Positions 8,401 to 13,386 of a DNA stretch of 13,386 nucleotides are shown piece by piece. The number at the start of each line of letters is the position of its first letter. The stretch's first letter is position 1. The translations under genes and the position numbers were made by a program. The notes below the pieces were generated by a model. It had not been told where the DNA came from, did not search any database, and saw only the letters and a list, made by a program, of their open reading frames with translations. The DNA lies in the NCBI GenBank assembly GCA_020718265.1, contig DYSM01000048.1, positions 1 to 13,386 on the forward strand, read 5' to 3'. The DNA is from Draconibacterium orientale. GTDB lineage: Bacteria; Bacteroidota; Bacteroidia; Bacteroidales; JAADGE01.

Positions 8401-9945
8401 CGATGGTTCGGAAATTTCAATAGCTTCTTCGTACGTGTCGGGGCAGTTGTTGGCATCTCGTCCGCGAATTAGAAATGTTCCGGCAGGTACGTTTTCTATC
8501 AAAGCCGATGACGATGCGGTTTCCCAATCGTTGTATGAAAATTGATAATTTCCGGTTCCGCCGCCGGCAACAATACTTATCGAACCGGTGCTGTCGCCAC
8601 GGCAAGTTGTTACATTTGAAGCAGTTACGTTGTAAATATTGAAAATTTGAGGTTGAGTAACTTCAATAATTTCAGGAGATTGTGCGGTGCAACCGTTTGC
8701 ATCTTTTACAAAAACGGTGTATAAACTCGATGGCAAATTCGAGAAAACAGTTGTATTTTCTGTGCCGAACGTTGCACCGCCGTCAATCGAAAAATAATAG
8801 CCGGGCGTACCGCCGAATGCTCCGATTGTTATTTCGCCTGTGGCATCGCCGTTGCATCCGATAACATTTACGTGTTCCACATGGTTGATATAAAGTTCGT
8901 CGGGTTCCGTTATGGTGATGCTGTTGGATGCTTTGATACAGCCATTTCCGTCTTTAACCAAAATATCGTAAACATCGGCATACAAATCGCCAAAAAAGTT
9001 GGCTTCGGTGTAGCTTCCGCCGCCGCTAATAGAATACTCCATCGCGCCGGTTCCTCCTGAGGCATACAGGCTTATCCAGCCGTCGCTCTCGCCGTTACAG
9101 CGCACATTATTCGATGTGATATTATCCCACGTAATATCTTGTGGTTGAGTTAGTTGCACAGTTTCTGCCAACACAATACAACCGTTTGCGTCTTTTACAT
9201 GAATAGGGTATGAGCCTTCGTTCAAATTTGCAAAAGTTGCACCTGTTTGTGATGAAGCTCCGCCGGTTACAGAATAATAGAGTGGATTGGTGCCGCCCGT
9301 TGCCGTAATTTCAATAATGCCGTTTCGCATGTCATAACAGCCGGTAACATTCTGTGTCTGAACATTTGTGATTTTGAGTTCTGTCGGCTGATTTATCGTA
9401 ATAACCGAACCGTTTTTGATACAGCCATTGCCGTTGCGAATTTTTACAGTGTAAACTCCTGCGCCTAATCCGTTGAACACATTTGAAGTTTGAAACGTAG
9501 ATCCGCCATCGACGGAGTATTCTAAAGTTTCTGTTGCTCCGCCGGTTGCGGTAATTGTAATCGTTCCGTTCGTATTTCCGTAGCAACCTGTAACATGTGT
9601 ACGCGTTTCGGAAACTATCTGTATCGGGTCAGGTTGGCTAATATTGATAAAACTTTGAGCCGTTTGGTTGTAATAATCTTTAACTTTCACAATGTAAGTT
9701 CCGGCAATTAAGCCCGAGAAAAAATTCGACGTTTGGTATGTCGAACCGCCGTCCACAGAGTATTCATACGGCGCATTTCCGCCGCTTGCAAAGATTTCGA
9801 TTGTTCCGCCGGCATCGCCGTAACATGTTGTTACATCGGTTTTTACAATATCAACAATGTACACATCCGTCGTAATTTCAGCAAATCCCTTTTCAAAGGC
9901 AAATGCAAAAACAACAATCAGCAGTGCGATTCGTATTTTATTCAT
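5434..9945 (-). CDS. Large type IX-secreted adhesin-like protein: 13 SprB repeats, 4 PKD domains, type B sorting domain
   Basis: This is a 1503-residue protein predicted to be exported to the cell surface or medium. Residues 1-22 are a signal peptide (cleavage after GFA). Residues 31-1081 hold 13 SprB repeats averaging 81 residues. Each has TxCxG, a GG(T/S/N)xxxxYS core, an AGxY-like strand and KDxNGC, and ends in (Q/E)PxxL-like spacing. Four PKD domains follow, marked by WIFGDGT (~1112), LWDFGDGT (~1197), WNMGDGT (~1279) and LWDFGDST (~1360). The last ~87 residues (from ~1417) are a canonical gliding-motility-associated C-terminal domain: FPNAFSPDGDG, IYNRWGERVF, DEWDGTFRG and a terminal GDVTILR. 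SprB in Flavobacterium is a mobile surface adhesin; an adhesive or matrix role here is inference. No PorP/SprF partner gene is in the window. The ATG start is supported by the signal peptide and a promoter 26 bases upstream. It heads a likely operon with the 496-residue gene. Confidence 0.96.
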   Translation of the reverse strand: MNKIRIALLIVVFAFAFEKGFAEITTDVYIVDIVKTDVTTCYGDAGGTIEIFASGGNAPYEYSVDGGSTYQTSNFFSGLIAGTYIVKVKDYYNQTAQSFINISQPDPIQIVSETRTHVTGCYGNTNGTITITATGGATETLEYSVDGGSTFQTSNVFNGLGAGVYTVKIRNGNGCIKNGSVITINQPTELKITNVQTQNVTGCYDMRNGIIEITATGGTNPLYYSVTGGASSQTGATFANLNEGSYPIHVKDANGCIVLAETVQLTQPQDITWDNITSNNVRCNGESDGWISLYASGGTGAMEYSISGGGSYTEANFFGDLYADVYDILVKDGNGCIKASNSITITEPDELYINHVEHVNVIGCNGDATGEITIGAFGGTPGYYFSIDGGATFGTENTTVFSNLPSSLYTVFVKDANGCTAQSPEIIEVTQPQIFNIYNVTASNVTTCRGDSTGSISIVAGGGTGNYQFSYNDWETASSSALIENVPAGTFLIRGRDANNCPDTYEEAIEISEPSQVQLTDYLAFDLTCNLSQDGRISITGFGGTGNLYYSVNGGTTYVTYSVLTNLIADEPYELAVKDANGCEVLGDTVTLTQPADIVFDDIVVSDITSCFGETNGAIELTVSGGTEPFRYSINAGADYFETGYFENLPAGNYEVWVKDSHQCLKPGGTVTVKQPDELKITNHGRTHVQGCKGAATGTITINATGGTAPLSFSIDNGATYVENNGFFENLPAGVYIYSVKDINGCTELGSNLEIIQPDTLTVEIALTKDITCHGLKNGRVSIIGHGGSGNPYEFSLDNGATFSSNSQFFDLSSGIYQTAVKDNFNCIRPGPEFTITEPDSLMITNVSYQHILQCFGQSTGKIEITSIGGTDSIYYSIDDGNAFSRDSLFTNLAAGTYKILLEDANLCRTSHPVDIILTQPSELKIKTIDVKSINCHGETNGIIAVTAAGGTGELEYSVDNGATLSESGDFINLSSGEYKIFVKDENGCVKRENSVYVYEPDSLQIARIYVYDESCADFKDGEIQIVTYGGTPPISFSIGNTFVFDDTFHNLEPGTYIPSVHDVNNCLTVHEPVTIGTPENSAIFHANSYVGCSPLSINFQRVDDTNGLTFKWIFGDGTSSVTNEPTHNFVNILDQPAEYLIEAYSKSASGCKDTAFATVTVYPQPKIDFFLLSDTIYYPNTTVNLINLSQPGNENYLWDFGDGTTNSEEVPPAHTYETCADYIIKLGASNTWCSDTVKKALVVVPLYPDMALSMDTTQGCAPVTFQFTNISQNYESAEWNMGDGTDTFSEIPAEYAYDEPDAYTISAVVQGYCNIETTFDTTVYVWQTPIAKFTVEPDSVLPPNQPIRCYNASEFGNTYLWDFGDSTTSVVQEAVHNYLQEGYFDIKLIVTTDKGCQDSMILEDEVFVLPYGRVRFPNAFSPDGDGIFDTFHPGDYGAIRDYEIHIYNRWGERVFTANSPEDEWDGTFRGYSCPPDVYVWMIKVVFQNGTPFEDAGDVTILR
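6703..9855 (-). repeat. 13 tandem SprB-repeat units, ~243 bases each
   Basis: These units encode residues 31-1081 of the large secreted protein. The period is clear in the protein (TxCxG ... NGC, average 81 residues) but the DNA copies differ widely, so the duplications are old. All 13 units keep the first cysteine. Units 2-13 also keep the second (for example NGC, NNC, HQC or FNC), suggesting one disulfide per unit. The first unit has DYYNQTAQ at that place and no cysteine. Confidence 0.9.
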
Positions 9946-9970
9946 CTTTTTTGGCTTTTATTTATAGACT

Positions 9971-10000
9971 CAAATTTTGCGTTTTCGTTGCATTATCAAA
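9971..10000 (-). promoter_or_regulatory. Promoter of the SprB-repeat operon
   Basis: Read on the minus strand, TTTG (10000-9997) and AAAATTTG (9978-9971) are spaced by 18 bases and fit the Bacteroidota -33 and -7 elements, with one mismatch in the -7 box. The leader would be about 20 bases. The promoter overlaps a perfect 9-base inverted repeat (9975-9983 and 10006-10014). Confidence 0.4.
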
Positions 10001-10014
10001 CAATTAACGCAAAA
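9975..10014. repeat. 9-base inverted repeat over the SprB operon promoter
   Basis: TTTTGCGTT (9975-9983) and AACGCAAAA (10006-10014) are perfect inverted copies with centres 31 bases apart, about three helical turns. The left arm overlaps the -7 box and the -33 TTTG lies in the spacer. This geometry suits an operator. It could also be a hairpin ending the DUF2062 transcript, although no U-run follows. Confidence 0.4.
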
Positions 10015-10036
10015 ATTATGCTAAGATTTGATTATT

Positions 10037-10468
10037 TTATCTTTTGTATCGGAATAATTTTACCAGAGACAAAACAGTTACGAAAGTAAGCAATGCAACG
10101 ATGAAACCATTTGTCATTGTGCCGATTACGAATGTAAATATATCGTCTTTCAAAGTGTCCCAAGCCAAATTATCGTAATTTAGCTCAATATGTTTGGTAT
10201 TCGGAAACAGCCATTTGCCCGTCTTATAGCCGGCAACCACAATGAACGGAGCCAGCACAAAACTAATGGACGCTCCCGACACAGAAAGTACGCTATTTAA
10301 CCTGAAAAAAATTGATAATCCGATAGATGTGAGCGTTTGAAAACCCCAAATCGGCGTAAATGCAATAAAAACGCCTAACGCCAACGACAAGCCTATCGTG
10401 GTATCCGACTTTTTTTTGAGCGCAATCTCTTCCCTTATGGCGGATTTTATCTTTTTAAAAAATTTCAC
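10037..10468 (-). CDS. DUF2062 small membrane protein
   Basis: This is a short inner-membrane protein of the DUF2062 family, 143 residues from the GTG chosen here. A basic N-terminus (KFFKKIK) is followed by the family signature around LALGVFIAFTPIWGFQT, the helix and arginine-asparagine motif FRLN, a second hydrophobic segment (LAPFIVVAGY), and a C-terminal membrane helix (~FVIGTMTNGFIVALLTFV). The biochemical role is unknown. Some family members sit fused or next to glycosyltransferases, but none is nearby here. The start is ambiguous: there is no upstream ATG, a TTG lies at 10486 and the GTG at 10468. I prefer the GTG because family members usually begin just before this KFFK-like segment and the predicted transcript start (~10498) leaves a normal leader. 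The GTG is inside a parS-like palindrome. The gene is followed, after 91 bases, by the SprB-repeat gene with its own promoter. Confidence 0.87.
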   Translation of the reverse strand: MKFFKKIKSAIREEIALKKKSDTTIGLSLALGVFIAFTPIWGFQTLTSIGLSIFFRLNSVLSVSGASISFVLAPFIVVAGYKTGKWLFPNTKHIELNYDNLAWDTLKDDIFTFVIGTMTNGFIVALLTFVTVLSLVKLFRYKR

Positions 10469-10476
10469 GTGAAACA
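10461..10476. promoter_or_regulatory. parS: Candidate parS (ParB-binding) site
   Basis: The 16 bases AATTTCACGTGAAACA match the bacterial parS consensus TGTTNCACGTGAAACA at all positions except the first two. The inner 12 bases, TTTCACGTGAAA, are a perfect palindrome. No other CACGTG occurs in the window. The site covers the beginning of the DUF2062 gene; parS sites inside genes near the replication origin are normal. ParB occupancy is not shown by sequence alone. Confidence 0.55.
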
Positions 10477-10504
10477 CTTTTTGCAAAGAAACAAAAATTT
10501 ACGA

Positions 10505-10540
10505 CAAATTTATAATTTTCCGGTCTAAGTTCGTCAAAAA
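10505..10540 (-). promoter_or_regulatory. Promoter of the DUF2062 gene
   Basis: On the minus strand TTTTTG (10540-10535) and TAAATTTG (10512-10505) are spaced by 22 bases. The -7 box is a perfect TAnnTTTG match. Transcription would start near 10498, giving about 30 bases before the GTG start but only about 12 before the alternative TTG. Confidence 0.45.
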
Positions 10541-10683
10541 CGTATTTTTTATCTGTGATGACCTCTTTTTTTTTCGTAAATTTCGTATGTATAAAAGCAT
10601 TTCGCACCGGAAATTTTCAAAATTTAAGAGAAAATTTACACTTATGTAAAACATTGTTTACTAAATACTTGAAAAAAAACAGC

Positions 10684-10719
10684 TTTGCATTTCTTTTATT
10701 GAAATTTTTTATACATTTA
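10684..10719 (+). promoter_or_regulatory. Possible promoter of the SpoIIE-type phosphatase gene
   Basis: TTTG at 10684-10687 and TACATTTA at 10712-10719 resemble the -33 and -7 elements. The -7 box misses the final G and the spacing of 24 is long, so this is weak. The leader before the ATG at 10737 would be about 10 bases. Confidence 0.3.
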
Positions 10720-10736
10720 CGCAAAATTCTCAGACA

Positions 10737-12446
10737 ATGCGCACATTTAGTTTGACCTTTTTCATCGCATTTTTCACTTTGCTCACGTTACATGCGCAAA
10801 GCCCGAGCATCGAACTTTTGGAACGAAAACTTTCGACCACCGACAGTTCCGAACGCCTCAAAGTGCTTGATAATCTGGCAGAAGCATATTTGGAAACCGA
10901 CAATGCAAAGTCTGTATTGTACGCCATGCGTGCAATACAATTTGTTGAAACAGAGAATCTTAAAACAGAACCGCAATATCTTGCAGGAATTTACAACACA
11001 CTTGGCGCAGCTTATTTTTTTGAAAATGATTTTGAAAATTCATTGAAATATTACGAGAATGAATATCAGATACTTAGAAAAACCAATTTAAAAGTTGAAA
11101 CTGCACTTGCGCAATACAATATGGCAATTTCGGCACAAAAACTTAACGATTTTCGCTCGGCTGCCGGATATTTAGACAGAGGTTTGGAAATTGCAGTCGC
11201 AGAAAAGTCAATCGAGTTGCAATTGCAATTCTACAAAGCACGCTACATGCTTTACACGGCTTGGAATAAAAACGACATTGCCTTGCAAAATTTGGCAAAA
11301 TACACCGCTTTGCGCGACATAGATTTCGACAGCAAATATGCCGAAGTGAAAATTTTACGCCGAAATTTCAATACAAATACACATCATCTTGCCGTAAACG
11401 ACTCCGCCAAAGCCCTTACAAAAGAAGATATTTTGCAATTAGAAAATGAATTTATCAAACACGAAGCTCAACTTTCGCAAACTTCCGATGAACTTAACCG
11501 ACTGAAAACCACAAGAAATAGAGCAAATTTTGCCTTCGGATTCTTAATTATCGCTATGCTCGGTGCCGGTGTAGTCGTTTTTTATCGTAACAATCTGAAA
11601 TTCCGCCGTGCAAAATCTCAACTTGAAGTGCAAGCCGACCTGCTCGAACAAGCCACCGAATTGATTTCTACAAAAAATACACAAATTATCGAAAGCATCA
11701 CCTACGCGCGCCGCATTCAGGATTCCATCTTGATTCCCGAGCGCGAAATTCGCAAACATTTGCCCGATGCGTTTGTGTTTTATCAACCCAAAGAAATTGT
11801 CAGCGGCGATTTTTATTGGTTCTCCAAAATTGAAGACGAATACGTGCTCGCAGCCATTGATTGCAGCGGACACGGCGTGCCCGGCGCGTTTATGTCCATG
11901 ATTGGCTACTCACTTTTGAACGAAATTGTAAACGAAAAACGCATCACAAAACCCGACCGCGTGTTGAAACATTTGCATATCGGCGTAATGGCTGCTTTAC
12001 AAAATGCAGGTTCGGACTCCTCGGCAGACGACGGCATGGACATGTCGCTTTGCACGATAAATACACGTTTGAAACGTTTCCAATTTGCAGGCGCGAAAAA
12101 CCACCTCTATGTTTTGCAAGGCGATAAATTGAAAGTTTTGAAAGCAAACTTGCACACCGTCGGCGGACGTCCGCTGCGCGACGACATTAAAGTTGAGTTT
12201 ACTTCGTATGACTTTATGTACGACGAAAAAACAAGTATTTACATGCTTTCCGACGGCTATTTCGACCAATTCGGCGGCATTGAAGACACGAAATTTAACT
12301 CCAAACGCTTCAAAAAATTGTTAATCGACAACCGCCACTTGCCCATGATTGAGCAAAAAGAAGTCATACGTCAAACCCTTGCCGATTGGAAAGGCGACCG
12401 TGAGCAAGTGGATGACATTCTGGTACTTGGCGTGAAATTGGATTAG
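10737..12446 (+). CDS. Transmembrane TPR / SpoIIE-type (PP2C) serine phosphatase
   Basis: This is a 569-residue signalling phosphatase. Residues 1-20 are a signal peptide (LHA before Q21). Residues ~25-210 are helical tetratricopeptide-type repeats, clearest at 84-117 and 123-155. A coiled coil (~228-260) leads to one membrane helix (~265-283), then a second coiled coil (~290-320). Residues ~345-569 are the SpoIIE/PP2C catalytic domain. Its metal-binding acidic positions are in GDFYW (D358), DCSGHGVPGAFMSMIG (D375), LSDG (D506) and the terminal DD at 559-560, all present, so it should be active. The layout puts the TPR sensor in the periplasm and the phosphatase in the cytoplasm. Known relatives dephosphorylate Ser/Thr on anti-sigma-factor antagonists or similar partners; the target here is unknown and no anti-sigma partner is adjacent. 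The ATG start is fixed by the signal peptide. Convergent downstream with the edge gene pair, 28 bases away. Confidence 0.94.
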   Translation: MRTFSLTFFIAFFTLLTLHAQSPSIELLERKLSTTDSSERLKVLDNLAEAYLETDNAKSVLYAMRAIQFVETENLKTEPQYLAGIYNTLGAAYFFENDFENSLKYYENEYQILRKTNLKVETALAQYNMAISAQKLNDFRSAAGYLDRGLEIAVAEKSIELQLQFYKARYMLYTAWNKNDIALQNLAKYTALRDIDFDSKYAEVKILRRNFNTNTHHLAVNDSAKALTKEDILQLENEFIKHEAQLSQTSDELNRLKTTRNRANFAFGFLIIAMLGAGVVVFYRNNLKFRRAKSQLEVQADLLEQATELISTKNTQIIESITYARRIQDSILIPEREIRKHLPDAFVFYQPKEIVSGDFYWFSKIEDEYVLAAIDCSGHGVPGAFMSMIGYSLLNEIVNEKRITKPDRVLKHLHIGVMAALQNAGSDSSADDGMDMSLCTINTRLKRFQFAGAKNHLYVLQGDKLKVLKANLHTVGGRPLRDDIKVEFTSYDFMYDEKTSIYMLSDGYFDQFGGIEDTKFNSKRFKKLLIDNRHLPMIEQKEVIRQTLADWKGDREQVDDILVLGVKLD

Positions 12447-12457
12447 TTTTTTGCCGG

Positions 12458-12476
12458 AAAAATTGTTGTAATTTTT
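12458..12476. terminator. Weak bidirectional terminator between convergent genes
   Basis: AAAAATT (12458-12464) and AATTTTT (12470-12476) form a perfect 7-base A/T stem with the loop GTTGT, in the 28-base gap after the phosphatase gene. Its right arm touches the stop codon of the opposite gene. The A-stem-T form could work in both directions, but an all-A/T stem is weak. Confidence 0.3.
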
Positions 12477-12960
12477 AAGCTAATTTTCTGTTTAACAATT
12501 CGTTTTCTTTTGTTAAATATCTTAACTCGTTACAATAGAAATTCCATTTATCGTAAATCGGTAAATTTTGTTCCATTGTTAGCTTTGTAGCAAGTTTACT
12601 TTGAGAAACTCGATAAAAAAACACTTCTTTTTCAGCATTTGGTTTGCTTGATTTTATTATAAATTCAAGATTTAAATCGTCTCGTTTTTGTTTTGCCAAA
12701 TCCGAAATCAATCCTAATACAGTTATATCACCGTTTATTTTTGTAATTTGCAATAACTTATAGATATTTATTTTATCAACATTACGAATCATCCAATCTA
12801 ACAAAATCCAAGTTAAACGCCCCGAGTATCTGCAAAATTTGGTTGTTTCTGCAATCAAATTCTCAATATCAATCGTTTCGGTTTGCCTGACATCGGAAAC
12901 TAAAACTTTACTGTCGAATTTATTCCAATATTGGAATAATATATCTAATTTATCTTCCAT
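12475..12960 (-). CDS. Unrecognised 161-residue partner of the nucleotidyltransferase gene
   Basis: I do not recognise this family. From the ATG at 12960 it is 161 residues, with no signal peptide and no clear membrane segment, so it is probably cytoplasmic. The N-terminal ~75 residues look helical (SGRLTWILLDWMIRNVDK is the most distinctive stretch). The C-terminus ends in a charged helix (CNELRYLTKENELLNRKLA) that may form a coiled coil. A longer reading from a TTG at 12999 would overlap the upstream gene by 55 bases. The ATG gives a 16-base overlap and has AGGA directly before it, so I prefer it. The overlap implies translational coupling with the DUF6036-type nucleotidyltransferase upstream. 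This suggests the two act together, perhaps as a toxin-antitoxin-like pair, but nothing in this protein proves that. Confidence 0.75.
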   Translation of the reverse strand: MEDKLDILFQYWNKFDSKVLVSDVRQTETIDIENLIAETTKFCRYSGRLTWILLDWMIRNVDKINIYKLLQITKINGDITVLGLISDLAKQKRDDLNLEFIIKSSKPNAEKEVFFYRVSQSKLATKLTMEQNLPIYDKWNFYCNELRYLTKENELLNRKLA

Positions 12961-13386
12961 TCCTGTTCTTCTAAAAAATATTGTATTTTTTGTGACCAAT
13001 CCGGTCGTATTTTGTTAATATAGTGCATATTATTGATTACGATTTGTTTGTCGGCAGCAGTCAATTGAGGTAATAAAACTTCAATATCTTCTAAATCTTG
13101 TTCGCGCAGTGCAATAATTTTCATAATTAGTTGTTCTGCAATTCCTAAAACAAAAATTTCAATATTACTTAAATCGAATTCAAGTTTTGTAATACGTTTA
13201 TGAAAATCGGGCGGCAAAATAAATGCGAAACCTTTGACGCTGTCGTTCAACCAATCATCGTCTAATTCAAATTTATCGGCAACAATTTTTGCGGCGTTCT
13301 TAATTTCTCGCAAATTATCACCCTCTAAAATAGCGTCCACATCTCTTGTTGCGCGCGTAGCTCCGAAATGAATTATCATTGCCGCT
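12945..13386 (-). CDS. DUF6036-type nucleotidyltransferase (5' end beyond window)
   Basis: This is a cytoplasmic nucleotidyltransferase-fold protein, open at the window edge: the frame continues upstream of the first ATG (13379) with two alanine codons and no stop. Family members normally begin with a GGAAM-like motif here, so a few to a few dozen residues are probably missing. The visible part starts AAMIIHFGATRATRDVDAIL, whose DVD is the metal-binding aspartate pair of the nucleotidyltransferase fold, and continues with DDWLNDSVKGFAF, a strong signature of the DUF6036 group. Further along, LGIAEQLIMKIIALREQDLEDIEVLL is the helical region that follows the fold in AbiEii-like and related proteins. 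Related nucleotidyltransferases serve as toxins that modify tRNA or other targets, but function in this group is not established. It overlaps the downstream 161-residue gene by 16 bases. Confidence 0.88.
   Translation of the reverse strand, partial: AAMIIHFGATRATRDVDAILEGDNLREIKNAAKIVADKFELDDDWLNDSVKGFAFILPPDFHKRITKLEFDLSNIEIFVLGIAEQLIMKIIALREQDLEDIEVLLPQLTAADKQIVINNMHYINKIRPDWSQKIQYFLEEQEWKIN

Noticed and set aside
6703..9855. Regular repeated DNA that might suggest a CRISPR array
   Set aside because: The periodicity is at protein level inside one open reading frame. Units are ~243 bases, diverged, and lack identical short repeats.
10517..10613. TTTCCGGT and ACCGGAAA inverted pair in the divergent region before the phosphatase gene
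   Set aside because: The 8-base arms are 81 bases apart and do not align with both promoters. This is too weak to separate from chance.
10555..10755. 66-residue open frame upstream of the phosphatase gene
   Set aside because: It runs into the phosphatase coding region in another frame, covers the promoter region, and its content (Phe/Leu/Lys-rich) reflects AT-rich noncoding DNA.
12961..12999. Longer 174-residue form of the 161-residue partner starting at a TTG
   Set aside because: It would overlap the nucleotidyltransferase gene by 55 bases from a rare start codon, while the ATG at 12960 has AGGA directly before it and a 16-base overlap.

Overview
The window looks like chromosomal DNA of a member of the Bacteroidota. 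Three things support this. Two consecutive genes encode type IX secretion substrates with SprB repeats, PKD domains and the gliding-motility-associated (CHU_C, type B) C-terminal domain. Most upstream regions carry the TAnnTTTG -7 box of that phylum. Most start codons lack a strong Shine-Dalgarno sequence. The DNA is AT-rich. I cannot place it below phylum level.

Layout. Left part: a CBS-domain ClC chloride channel or transporter (90-1886, minus) is divergent from a small lipoprotein with a C-terminal zinc ribbon (2063-2758, plus). A nested inverted repeat (2781-2878) follows, then a solitary Rpn-type PD-(D/E)XK nuclease gene (2941-3798, minus). Middle: the minus strand carries a probable two-gene operon. 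It begins with a 1503-residue secreted protein of 13 SprB repeats, four PKD domains and a type B sorting domain (5434-9945). A 496-residue companion with fibronectin-III-like modules and an eroded version of the same sorting domain (3927-5417) follows after 16 bases. Right part: a small DUF2062 membrane protein (10037-10468, minus) is divergent from a transmembrane TPR/SpoIIE-type phosphatase (10737-12446, plus). At the right edge, an overlapping minus-strand pair encodes a DUF6036-type nucleotidyltransferase, cut by the window end, and an unrecognised 161-residue partner.

How the genes may work together. The two sorting-domain proteins are probably co-transcribed and both exported by a type IX secretion system whose machinery is not in this window. 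The ClC protein and the phosphatase are stand-alone housekeeping or signalling genes. The edge pair has the organisation of a toxin-antitoxin-like module, but that is inference.

The observation most worth checking is a sequence at 10461-10476 that matches the ParB-binding parS consensus at 14 of 16 positions. It lies across the start of the DUF2062 gene and would suggest an origin-proximal location. I found no complete new defence or mobile system. No stretch longer than 300 bases lacks a gene, and I saw no tRNA, rRNA or CRISPR array.
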